Source: JALZEG01 sp046263255 (GTDB lineage: Bacteria > Actinomycetota > CADDZG01 > WHSQ01). From it: 31,673 nt of DNA. The notes under the pieces were generated by a model, which saw only the letters and a program-made list of their open reading frames with translations, was not told where the DNA came from and did not search any database. The stretch is from contig JBHELD010000058.1 of assembly GCA_046263255.1 (NCBI GenBank), positions 1-31,673 on the forward strand, in the 5' to 3' direction. Below, piece after piece: positions 15,158 to 22,361 of this stretch (positions are counted from its first letter, which is position 1; each line of letters starts with the position of its first letter). The position numbers and the translations under genes are program-made.

Positions 15158-15526
15158 ATGGATCTGGACGAGCTGCGTGCCCATTGCGCGGACAAAACCG
15201 GGTGTATCGAGGGTTATCCGTTTGGACCCGGCGCGCTCGTGATGAAAGTTGGCGGAAGGATCTTTGCGATCATCGCCGACGAGGCCGATCCCCTGACGAT
15301 TAGCCTCAAGTCCGAACCTGAGGTCGCTTTGCTCCTGCGTTCGAGCCATCCCGCAGTGAAACCTGGCTATCACTTGAACAAGCGGCACTGGAACACTGTG
15401 ACCCTCGATGGAAGCGTCCCCGCGGCACTCGTTCGCGAGTGGATCGATGACTCCTATGACCTGGTGGCCGAGAGCCTGCCCAAGAGGATCCGAAAAGAGC
15501 TGGGTCGGGGAGTCACTGCAGGTTAG
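15158..15526 (+). CDS. MmcQ/YjbR-like protein
   Basis: A 122-residue cytoplasmic protein. It shows the YjbR layout: C..KTGCIEGYPFGPGALVMKV, then GGRIFAIIADEADPLTISLK, then HPAVKPGYHLNKRHWNTVTL and IDDSYDLVAESLPKRIRK. The family has a double-wing-like DNA-binding fold, but few members have a proven role. AGGAG lies about 13 bases before ATG 15158 (GGGTCGAG is nearer). It is within the second island segment, upstream of the DGPF/sigma genes but separated from them by 195 bp and a promoter of its own. Confidence 0.88.
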   Translation: MDLDELRAHCADKTGCIEGYPFGPGALVMKVGGRIFAIIADEADPLTISLKSEPEVALLLRSSHPAVKPGYHLNKRHWNTVTLDGSVPAALVREWIDDSYDLVAESLPKRIRKELGRGVTAG

Positions 15527-15646
15527 GAGCGTTATCGCAGGGCAGAGGCGCCGGCGAGCGGACGACCCGCCTGCGATGTCGCCCTAAAAGGAGATCCTTC
15601 ATCCGCCCTTTCCTATAACTCCCGTGGAAATGCCTTTTGGTGAGAC

Positions 15647-15676
15647 TGTCGATCCGCACGCCGGCCGTTCGTCGGT
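15647..15676 (+). promoter_or_regulatory. Candidate ECF42-type promoter, first DGPF gene
   Basis: TGTCGATCC (15647-15655), 12 bp, TTCGTCGGT (15668-15676). The same bipartite sequence with the same spacing precedes the second DGPF gene. TGTCGA at -35 and CGTC at -10 with 17 bp between agree with the promoter described for ECF42 sigma factors. Confidence 0.7.
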
Positions 15677-15721
15677 TGCAGAGAGCGGTGGGAAGCCACC
15701 GCCCCAAACGAGGAGGGCACC

Positions 15722-16084
15722 GTGGCGCAATACCTGCTATCCGTGCATTCCATCGAAGGTGAGTCGACATCCCCGATGACCGAAGAGGACATGGGACTCT
15801 TCATGAAGCGGATCTTCGCTCTCGAGGAAGAGATGAAGGCCGAGAATGCCTTGGTGTACTCCGCGCGGCTTACGGGGCCCGACGCAGCCAAAGTAGTGAG
15901 GGCGGCCGAGGACCAGGTGCTGACCACCGATGGGCCCTTCGCGGAATCGAAGGAGCAGATCGCCGGCTTCTACATCATCGATACCGACGATCTCGACGCG
16001 GCTCTGGCGTGGGCTGCGAAGGTCACGGAGTGCGTCGGGAAGCCGATTGAGGTCCGTCCGTTCCAGAGCATGCACGGCGCCTGA
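15722..16084 (+). CDS. YCII-related DGPF-domain protein, first copy
   Basis: A 120-residue protein starting at GTG 15722, with GGAGGG five bases upstream. It has the YCII core: QYLLSVHS at the N-terminus, then the signature TTDGPFAESKEQIAGFYIID and a C-terminal PIEVRPFQSM. DGPF proteins adopt a dimeric ferredoxin-like fold. Their biochemical role is unknown, but they are the usual neighbours and targets of ECF42 sigma factors. It is transcribed from its own candidate ECF42 promoter about 45 bp upstream, apart from the second copy. Confidence 0.92.
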   Translation: MAQYLLSVHSIEGESTSPMTEEDMGLFMKRIFALEEEMKAENALVYSARLTGPDAAKVVRAAEDQVLTTDGPFAESKEQIAGFYIIDTDDLDAALAWAAKVTECVGKPIEVRPFQSMHGA

Positions 16085-16131
16085 TCGGCACCTGGGCTCG
16101 GAAAACGTGAGACGGCTTTTTTCGGTGCATG

Positions 16132-16161
16132 TGTCGATCCTTCGTCTCTTCCTTCGTCGGT
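16132..16161 (+). promoter_or_regulatory. Candidate ECF42-type promoter, second DGPF gene and sigma factor
   Basis: TGTCGATCC (16132-16140), 12 bp, TTCGTCGGT (16153-16161). The two boxes are identical to those at 15647-15676 while the 12-bp spacer differs, which argues for selection on the boxes. Transcription would start about 35 bp before ATG 16204 and continue into the sigma gene. Confidence 0.72.
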
Positions 16162-16203
16162 AGTGTGAACGCGGCCGCGGGCCGCCTGACGGAAGGAGCA
16201 CTT

Positions 16204-16566
16204 ATGAAGTACCTGCTGTTGATCTACGAGCCCGAGCTCGACTACTCGAAGCTCCCTCCCGAGGACGTAGCTCTGGAGATGAAGGCGTGGACCGCCTACA
16301 CCGACTGGCTGAAGGGCAGGAACTGGTTCGTGGGCGGGGAGGCGCTTCAGCCGGTGTCGTCGGCGACCACAGTTCGAGAGCGTGACGGCAAGACGGCCAC
16401 CACCGATGGGCCGTTCGCCGAGACCAAGGAGCAGCTCGGTGGCTTCTATCTCATCGATTGCCCCAACCTCGACGACGCGATCGAGGCTGCATCGCGTATC
16501 CCCAGCGTGGGTCGAGGCTCGATCGAGGTTAGGCCGCTCATGACGTTCGACGAGGCGCCGTCGTAG
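16204..16566 (+). CDS. YCII-related DGPF-domain protein, second copy
   Basis: A 120-residue protein, ATG 16204 with GGAAGGAG upstream. It begins KYLLLIYEPE and carries TTDGPFAETKEQLGGFYLID and the C-terminal SIEVRPLMTF. It is clearly a paralogue of the gene at 15722 but not a recent duplicate. It is directly followed by the ECF sigma gene, whose conserved reading frame begins around this gene's stop codon, so the two are almost certainly one operon. Confidence 0.93.
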   Translation: MKYLLLIYEPELDYSKLPPEDVALEMKAWTAYTDWLKGRNWFVGGEALQPVSSATTVRERDGKTATTDGPFAETKEQLGGFYLIDCPNLDDAIEAASRIPSVGRGSIEVRPLMTFDEAPS

Positions 16567-16595
16567 GAACCGAAACCCGAGGTGTCGTCGGCCGC

Positions 16596-17801
16596 CTGTT
16601 CCGCGAGGAGCAGGGGCAGGCGGTCGCGACACTGATCCGAGTCTTCGGTGATTTCGACCTCGCCGAAGAGGCCGTGCAGGAGGCGTTTCTCGACGCGCTC
16701 CGCTCGTGGCCGTCGCGCGGCATTCCTCGGAATCCCGCTGCGTGGATCACCACGACCGCCCGCAACCGTGCCATCGACCGTCTGCGCCGAGCACGGCGGC
16801 TGGAAGAGAAGACCAAGACGCTCGCGCACCTCAAGGAACTCGAGATGCTGGGGGGAGACGAGTCGGACATCAGCGGTATCCCCGATGACAGGCTTCGGCT
16901 CATCTTCACGTGTTGCCACCCGGCGCTACCGCTCGACGCGCGTGTCGCCCTCACGCTCAAGACGCTGGGCGGTCTTTCCACGGCCGAGATAGCCAAGGCC
17001 TTCCTCCTCGCCGAGCCGGCGATGGCTCAGCGGATCGTGCGCGCCAAGCGGAAGATCCGCGACGCCGGCATCCCGTATCGACTCCCGCCGCCGGAACTTC
17101 TACCCGAGCGCTTTCCCGGCGTGCTCACCGTGCTCTATCTCGTCTTCAACGAGGGATACGCGACGACCTCGGGTCCCCTCGTCCGTGCGGAACTGTGCGA
17201 CGAAGCCATCCGCCTGACGCGATTGCTGGTCGGGCTCATGGGGGAGGAGCCCGAGGCGGGGGGACTGCTGGCATTGATGCTGCTGCACCATTCGCGTCGG
17301 GCCGCGCGCACTGATTCATCGGGAGAGCTGGTGCTGCTCGAAGACCAGGACCGATCCCGCTGGGATCAGGAGATGATCGACGAAGGCCTGGCCACGCTCC
17401 ACAGCGCGTTCGAGCTTGGACGGCCGGGGCCTTATCAAGTACAAGGCGCGATCGCGGCTCTACACGCACGCGCCCCCAGGCCCGACGACACGGACTGGCC
17501 ACAGATCGCCTCCCTCTACGAAGCGTTGACCAGGATGCAGCCTTCGCCCGTTGTGGAGCTCAATCGGATCGTCGCCGTGGCGATGGCCGACGGTCCCGCC
17601 GCAGCCCTGCCCCAGCTCGACCCCCTCGAGAACGAGCTCTCGAGCTATTACCTCTTCCATTCGGCCAAGGCGGACCTGCTTCGGCGACTAGATCGATCCG
17701 ACGAAGCGGCGGCGAGCTATCGACGGGCGCTCGAGCTCGTGACGAATCACGCGGAGCGACGGTTCCTGGAGCGCCGCATCGGCGAAGTGGTCGATCGATG
17801 A
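16596..17801 (+). CDS. ECF42-type RNA polymerase sigma factor with C-terminal extension
   Basis: About 400 residues. Sigma region 2 reads RLFREEQGQAVATLIRVFGD, FDLAEEAVQEAFLDALRSWP and NPAAWITTTARNRAIDRLRR. Region 4 reads RLIFTCCHPALPLDARVALT, GLSTAEIAKAFL and MAQRIVRAKRKIRD. The long C-terminal part (LYLVFNEGYATTSG, ending with TPR-like ADLLRRLDRSDEAAASYRRA) is the extension typical of ECF42, which replaces an anti-sigma factor in controlling activity. The start is unclear: conserved sequence reaches back to about 16584, but the in-frame region from the stop near 16540 to 16674 has no ATG, GTG or TTG. The coordinate given is an in-frame CTG; GTG 16674 would delete part of region 2. Confidence 0.88.
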   Translation: MFREEQGQAVATLIRVFGDFDLAEEAVQEAFLDALRSWPSRGIPRNPAAWITTTARNRAIDRLRRARRLEEKTKTLAHLKELEMLGGDESDISGIPDDRLRLIFTCCHPALPLDARVALTLKTLGGLSTAEIAKAFLLAEPAMAQRIVRAKRKIRDAGIPYRLPPPELLPERFPGVLTVLYLVFNEGYATTSGPLVRAELCDEAIRLTRLLVGLMGEEPEAGGLLALMLLHHSRRAARTDSSGELVLLEDQDRSRWDQEMIDEGLATLHSAFELGRPGPYQVQGAIAALHARAPRPDDTDWPQIASLYEALTRMQPSPVVELNRIVAVAMADGPAAALPQLDPLENELSSYYLFHSAKADLLRRLDRSDEAAASYRRALELVTNHAERRFLERRIGEVVDR

Positions 17802-17861
17802 CCGACCAGGTCTTATCCCGGCCTGAACACCCTGGCTCGACAGGGGTTGTGCGAAGCCCTC

Positions 17862-17909
17862 ACTCATAATCCGTTGGTCGCTGGTTCGAGTCGAGCTGCC
17901 CCCACTTGC
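17862..17909 (+). other. Attachment-site core att3 (tRNA-Met 3' fragment)
   Basis: 48 bp matching 13528-13575 with two mismatches, both in the T-arm/acceptor part. Unlike att2 it also shares the TTGC that follows the intact tRNA gene, so it may be the oldest chromosomal junction. The fragment cannot fold as a tRNA. Confidence 0.85.
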
Positions 17910-18211
17910 ATGGCGTGACCGACTAACGAAGCGGGCACTCGCCCTTTGGCGGGGGCGGGGGCACCGAAGGTGACGGCCGCCTGGCACCTTTGCCTGGTCG
18001 TTGCCGAACGCCTGCTCGACGGGCGGGCGATCCCTCCGATCCGTGGCGAGGACGCGAGAGATTACGGTGGGGAGCGGTTAGGGGACTCGTACGCCGAGAG
18101 ACTGCCGGTACCAGAGGGGGGAACCAGCAGGATAGGGGTCGGCCCCGCGATTGGTTCTCGCTCTCCACCGAGTCGAAGAGGTATCGGGTTCGAATACCTG
18201 GGAGGACGATC
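17910..18211 (+). other. Gene-free stretch downstream of att3
   Basis: 302 bp with no credible gene. A small stem CGCC/GGCG lies near 17940-17952. Just before the next gene's ribosome site a 6-bp inverted repeat AGGTAT (18179-18184) / ATACCT (18194-18199) with a 9-base spacer could be an operator. The TTCGAAT inside it resembles a T-loop but no tRNA can be folded around it. Confidence 0.4.
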
Positions 18212-18820
18212 GTGAGGCAGATCAAGGCGACGATGTTCATCTCGCTCGACGGTGTCGTCGAGGCCCCCGACCGGTGGCACTTCCCGTACTTCAGCGACGA
18301 GATGGGCGTCGCGGTGGACGAGGTGATCGGTGCCGCCGACACCCTCCTTCTGGGACGCGTGACGTACGACGGCTTCGCCGGCGCGTGGCCGGGCCGCGAA
18401 GCAGCGGGAGAGGCGGATGCCGAGTTCGCGAAGGCGCTCGGCGACGCCCGCAAGATAGTCGTGTCGAGGCAGGATCTAGAGTTGACGTGGCGCAACTCCG
18501 AACGGCTCGAGGGCGATCTCGTCGAAGCCGTCGCCGCGCTGAAGGAGGAGCCCGGTGACACGCACATCGCGATCAGCGGCTCGCCGTCTATCGTGCGGCA
18601 GTTGCTGGCTGCAGGGCTGCTGGACGAGCTGCATCTGCTGGTGCATCCGATCGCCGTTCGCAAGGGGACGAGGCTTTTCGACGACGCCGAGTCCTCGCTT
18701 CCGGTGCGACTGATCTCGTCCGAGACGTTCCCGACCGGAGTGTTGAATCTCGTGTACGGGCCGGCAGAGTCGGCCCCGGAGGGAACGTATGAAGACGCCG
18801 TAGCGCACATGCCGCGGTGA
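18212..18820 (+). CDS. RibD-C / dihydrofolate-reductase-like family protein
   Basis: A 202-residue NADPH-dependent reductase-fold protein; GTG 18212 with GGGAGGA six bases upstream. The N-terminus KATMFISLDGVVEAPDRWHF, then TLLLGRVTYDGFAGAWP, then ISGSPSIVRQLLAAGLLDEL and LHLLVHPIAVRKGTRLF are the hallmarks of the DHFR-like RibD C-terminal family. These proteins are mostly uncharacterised and are not a replacement for essential DHFR. Such genes often sit near ECF sigma/DGPF genes; here att3 lies between, so it is outside the island as I define it. No TGTCGA-type promoter is seen upstream. Confidence 0.9.
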   Translation: MRQIKATMFISLDGVVEAPDRWHFPYFSDEMGVAVDEVIGAADTLLLGRVTYDGFAGAWPGREAAGEADAEFAKALGDARKIVVSRQDLELTWRNSERLEGDLVEAVAALKEEPGDTHIAISGSPSIVRQLLAAGLLDELHLLVHPIAVRKGTRLFDDAESSLPVRLISSETFPTGVLNLVYGPAESAPEGTYEDAVAHMPR

Positions 18821-19042
18821 CGAGCAGGTCGCGAGAGTCGATCTTTGACTGGGAACGAATGACTTTCGTGCGCCCCGACCTACGGCCCGCCCTCCTTGCA
18901 CAGCGCGTCCCACGCGAACCGCCACGGCCTCACCGGGCCGGTCCCGTCTTTCCCCCGGAAGCTTGGGAGGAGAGGCCGGCGCGGCCGCAGAAATGGGTAG
19001 GTAAACCGCTTGCGACCAACCCGACCAATCGGGAGGTTCGAG

Positions 19043-20578
19043 ATGAGACGGCTCACCTGCGCCCTCGCACTGCTCGCCTTGCTCGCCGGAGTGGTTCCCG
19101 CGGCCGCCGCCGGAGGCCACCGCGCCCATGACGAGGTCGTCGAGAACCCCCACGACGGCACGAAGATCGCGATCACGGTCTTCAAGCCGGCGGGCGCCGG
19201 CCCCTCCGCAAAGGTCCCGGTCGTTCTCCACTCCCACGGGTGGGGCGGAAGCCGCGAGACCGCGGTCGACGGTGCGGTCGAGCCGTACCTCGACGCGGGA
19301 TTCGGCGTCGTCAGCATCGACCAGCGCGGCCACGGCGACAGCGGCGGCCAGGCCCACGTGCAGGACCCGACGCGGGAGACCGAGGACGTCAAGGCGGTCG
19401 TCGACTTCGTCGCGGGGCTCGACTGGGTCCGGCTCGACGGGCCGAAGGATCCCGTCCTCGGCGCGATCGGCGCGAGCTACGGGGGCGGCTACCAGACGAT
19501 GACCGCTCTCGACGAGATCGCCGACGAGGGCAGGACCCGGTTCGACGCGCTAGCTCCGCAGATCACCTGGTACGACCTGCCCGAGAGCCTCGCGCCGCAG
19601 AAGGTCGTGCGGTCGGCGTGGGTCACCCTCCTCTACGGCGCGGGGGCGAGGATGGTCCCGCAGCACATCCACGAGGCGTTCGCATGGGGGACCGCCACGG
19701 GGCAGTGGCCGGACGGCACGCTCTACGGCGAGCCGGTTCCGGGCGCACCCGACATCGACTCGATCTTCGCGAAGCACAGCCCCCGCGCGTTCGTCGAGCG
19801 CGGGATCCGCGTCGACGTCCCGATGCTGCTGCGGCAGGGGGCGAGCGACAACCTCTTCGACCTGAACGAGGGCCTCGACATCTTCCACCGCGCGCTGACG
19901 CGCGACGCGCGGGCGCAGAGCTTCTTCGTGTCGTACAACGGCGGCCACGCGCTGCCGAACGCACTGCCGCCCGGCGAGCCCTCGGACGTCCAGACCGGCG
20001 GCGGGGTCGACGCCTGCACGGACTTCACGAAGACGACGATCGCTTTCTTCGAGCGCGTCTTCGCCGGAGCGTCCACCGACGGCGTCCTTCCGAGCAGGTA
20101 CAACCTGACGGCGCTCGACGGCGAGACGTGCCTCCGCTTGAACCGCCTCGGCAGGTCCGGCAAGCTCGCGGTCGATCCGGCGGGCGCCGGAGGCATCGCG
20201 ACGCCGGCGGCCGGCGGCGCGCCCCTCCAGCTGCCGGTGGCGCAGGGGCCGCTCACGCTCGCGGGCGTGCCGGAGCTCTCGGGCAAGGTGACGTCGGCGG
20301 CGTTGGACGGCCGCGCTTTCTTCGGTCTCGCGATCGGAACGAACCCTGCGGACGCGCGGGTGACCCAGAACAACGTGCTGCCGCTGCGCCGCGCTCTGCC
20401 GGTGACCGATTCGAAGTTCGAGATCGAGCTGCCCGGCGTCGTGGCCGAGGTCGCCGAGGGCGAGACGCTGTACCTGACGGTGTCGCCGGTATCCGACCTC
20501 TTCTTCGCGCACGGCTCGCGCTCGCCCGGGGCGATGGTCCTGACCGGCGTCAAGCTCCGCCTGCCGGCCGACGAGTAG
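19043..20578 (+). CDS. Secreted CocE/NonD-type (X-Pro dipeptidyl-peptidase S15-like) alpha/beta hydrolase
   Basis: A 511-residue exported protein. The ATG at 19043 follows GGGAGG and opens a signal peptide (MRRLTCALALLALLAGVVPAA, cleavage near AAA-GGH). The hydrolase fold shows HSHGWGGSRE (oxyanion region), SIDQRGHGDSGG, and the nucleophile elbow GASYGGGYQ with Ser145. An Asp (GASDNLFD) and a His (NGGHAL) complete a plausible triad. Residues from ~385 form a C-terminal beta domain like that of S15/CocE proteins. Substrate is unknown: ester or peptide hydrolysis outside the cell is the likely activity. The 222 bp upstream hold no gene that I can support. Confidence 0.87.
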   Translation: MRRLTCALALLALLAGVVPAAAAGGHRAHDEVVENPHDGTKIAITVFKPAGAGPSAKVPVVLHSHGWGGSRETAVDGAVEPYLDAGFGVVSIDQRGHGDSGGQAHVQDPTRETEDVKAVVDFVAGLDWVRLDGPKDPVLGAIGASYGGGYQTMTALDEIADEGRTRFDALAPQITWYDLPESLAPQKVVRSAWVTLLYGAGARMVPQHIHEAFAWGTATGQWPDGTLYGEPVPGAPDIDSIFAKHSPRAFVERGIRVDVPMLLRQGASDNLFDLNEGLDIFHRALTRDARAQSFFVSYNGGHALPNALPPGEPSDVQTGGGVDACTDFTKTTIAFFERVFAGASTDGVLPSRYNLTALDGETCLRLNRLGRSGKLAVDPAGAGGIATPAAGGAPLQLPVAQGPLTLAGVPELSGKVTSAALDGRAFFGLAIGTNPADARVTQNNVLPLRRALPVTDSKFEIELPGVVAEVAEGETLYLTVSPVSDLFFAHGSRSPGAMVLTGVKLRLPADE

Positions 20579-20585
20579 CCGACCG

Positions 20586-20636
20586 GGCCGCCGCGGGGAC
20601 CTACTACACCCGTAGTAGTTGCTCCGCGGGGCGGCC
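20586..20636 (+). terminator. Nested inverted repeat after the CocE-type gene
   Basis: The outer arms GGCCGCCGCGG (20586-20596) and CCGCGG plus CGGCC (20624-20636, two-base bulge) enclose a perfect 7-bp inner stem CTACTAC (20601-20607) / GTAGTAG (20612-20618). It starts 8 bp after the stop and ends 51 bp before pruA. It is probably a terminator. The inner palindrome alone also resembles BlaI/MecI-family operators. Confidence 0.55.
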
Positions 20637-20687
20637 GCGTACCGGCCGGGCTACGCTCGTCTATCTCCCGAGTCCCACAGAAGCGAG

Positions 20688-22346
20688 GTGGTTCCGATCA
20701 GCGGCACCTTCGGCATCCTGAAACCCCCCGCCGCCCGTAACGAGCCGGTCAAGGACTACGCGCCGGGCTCTCCGGAGCGCCAGAGCCTGACCGTGCGGCT
20801 GTCGGAGATGGCGGACGAACGCATCGACATCCCGATGGTCATCGCCGGACGCGAGGTCACGAGCGGGGACATCTACGAGGTCGTGATGCCGCACGACCGC
20901 AAGCACGTGCTCGGCGACGTCCACCAGTCGACGGGGAAGGACGTCGAGGACGCGGTCGCGGCGGCGCGCCGCGCCCACCCGGAGTGGTCGGCGCTTCCGT
21001 GGGAGGACCGGGCCGCGGTCTTCCTGCGCGCCGCGGACCTGCTCGCGGGGCCGTGGAGGGACACGATCAACGCGTCGACGATGCTCGGCCAGTCGAAGAC
21101 CGTCCACCAGGCGGAGATCGACGCCGCTTGCGAGCTGATCGACTTCTGGCGCTTCAACGTCGAGTACGCGGCGCGCATCTACGCCGAGCAGCCGCACTCG
21201 CCGCCGGGGATGTGGAACCAGACGGACTACCGTCCGCTCGAGGGCTTCGTGTTCGCGGTGACTCCCTTCAACTTCACGTCGATCGCCGCGAACCTGCCGA
21301 CCGCGCCTGCGCTCATGGGCAACACGGTCGTGTGGAAGCCGTCTCTGACGCAGGCGCACTCCGCCCACTACACGATGAGGCTGCTCGAGGCCGCGGGCCT
21401 GCCCCCGGGTGTCGTCAACGTGGTCCACGGGCCGGGCCCGGAGATCGGAGAGGCCGCTCTCGCGCACGAGGAGCTCGGCGGCATCCACTTCACCGGCTCG
21501 ACCCCCACGTTCAACTGGATGTGGCGCAAGGTCGGCGAGAACGTCGACCGCCATCGCAACTACCCGAGGATCGTCGGCGAGACCGGGGGCAAGGACTTCA
21601 TCGTCGCCCATCCCTCGGCGTCGGTCGACGCGCTTGCGACGGCGATCGTACGCGGGGGCTTCGAGTACCAGGGGCAGAAGTGCTCCGCGGTCTCGCGCGT
21701 CTACGTCGCGTCGAACCTGTGGGAGCCGCTGCGCGAGCGGCTCGCCGACGAGGTGCCGCAGATCCCCATGGGCGACGTCGCCGACTTCGGCAACTTCATG
21801 GGCGCCGTGATCGACGACCGCGCGTTCGACAAGCACGCGAGCGCGCTGGGGGAGGCGCGTTCGGGGCCCGGCCTCGAGATCGTCGCCGGGGGAGACGCCG
21901 ACGACTCGACGGGCTACTTCGTGCGGCCGACGGTCGTGCGCACGGAGGATCCGGGGACGCGCCTGTTGCGCGAGGAGCTGTTCGGCCCGATCGTCACGGT
22001 CTACGTCTACCCCGAGGGGGAGTGGGGGCCGACGCTGGATCTCGTCGACCGCGGAGCGCCGTACGCCCTCACCGGGTCGGTGTTCGCGACCGAAGAGGCC
22101 GCGATCGTCGAGGCGAAGCAGCGGCTGCGCTTCGCGGCGGGCAACTTCTACGTCAACGACAAGCCGACGGGAGCCGTGGTCGGCCAGCAGCCGTTCGGCG
22201 GGGCGCGGCGATCGGGCACCAACGACAAGGCCGGGTCGATGTGGAACCTGATCCGCTGGGTCAGTCCCCGGTCGATAAAGGAGACGTTCGTCCCGCCGAC
22301 GGACTACCGGTACCCGTTCATGGAGTCTGAGCGGACGGGGCCCTAG
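20688..22346 (+). CDS. pruA: L-glutamate gamma-semialdehyde dehydrogenase (delta-1-pyrroline-5-carboxylate dehydrogenase)
   Basis: A 552-residue aldehyde dehydrogenase that oxidises glutamate semialdehyde to glutamate with NAD, the second step of proline breakdown. The N-terminus (ISGTFGILKPPAARNEPVKD, YAPGSPERQSL) is specific for this family. The catalytic pair is Glu298 in VGETGGKDF and Cys332 in QGQKCSAVSRVY. Other ALDH motifs are VTPFNFTSIAANLPTAPAL, FTGST and EELFGPIVTVYVYP. GTG 20688 is chosen as the nearest in-frame start to the conserved N-terminus; the frame is open further up to 20619. No proline dehydrogenase gene is adjacent. Confidence 0.95.
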   Translation: MVPISGTFGILKPPAARNEPVKDYAPGSPERQSLTVRLSEMADERIDIPMVIAGREVTSGDIYEVVMPHDRKHVLGDVHQSTGKDVEDAVAAARRAHPEWSALPWEDRAAVFLRAADLLAGPWRDTINASTMLGQSKTVHQAEIDAACELIDFWRFNVEYAARIYAEQPHSPPGMWNQTDYRPLEGFVFAVTPFNFTSIAANLPTAPALMGNTVVWKPSLTQAHSAHYTMRLLEAAGLPPGVVNVVHGPGPEIGEAALAHEELGGIHFTGSTPTFNWMWRKVGENVDRHRNYPRIVGETGGKDFIVAHPSASVDALATAIVRGGFEYQGQKCSAVSRVYVASNLWEPLRERLADEVPQIPMGDVADFGNFMGAVIDDRAFDKHASALGEARSGPGLEIVAGGDADDSTGYFVRPTVVRTEDPGTRLLREELFGPIVTVYVYPEGEWGPTLDLVDRGAPYALTGSVFATEEAAIVEAKQRLRFAAGNFYVNDKPTGAVVGQQPFGGARRSGTNDKAGSMWNLIRWVSPRSIKETFVPPTDYRYPFMESERTGP

Positions 22347-22361
22347 CCCGGTCCGCGGCCC

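Larger units (their letters stand above)
13529..17909 (+). mobile_element. Composite tRNA-Met island bounded by three att repeats, no integrase seen
   Basis: Segment 1 (att1 to att2, about 1.0 kb) is AT-richer than the chromosome and carries one lipoprotein gene. Segment 2 (att2 to att3, about 3.3 kb) carries five genes: a 111-residue protein, a YjbR-like protein, two YCII/DGPF proteins and an ECF42-type sigma factor. The 206 bp after att2 (14571-14776) hold no gene that I can support. No tyrosine or serine recombinase, relaxase, replication gene or transposase is visible. The layout fits decayed or cis-mobilizable elements accreted in tandem at the tRNA gene. Each direct repeat keeps the tRNA 3' sequence, but only the first copy is attached to a complete tRNA. 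Confidence 0.7.

Noticed and set aside
16084..16131. T-run TTTTTT after the first DGPF gene as a rho-independent terminator
   Set aside because: No stem precedes the T-run, and the bases overlap the -35 side of the next promoter.
18160..18211. TTCGAAT with flanking pairs resembling a tRNA T-arm
   Set aside because: No acceptor, D-arm or anticodon arm can be folded around it; the paired bases leave a 9-base loop, so it was kept only as an inverted repeat.
18880..18965. Minus-strand stretch ending KDGTGPVRPWRFAWD
   Set aside because: It looks protein-like over a short distance but has no start, no ribosome site and no family that I can name. The rest of the frame overlaps the signal peptide of a clear gene.
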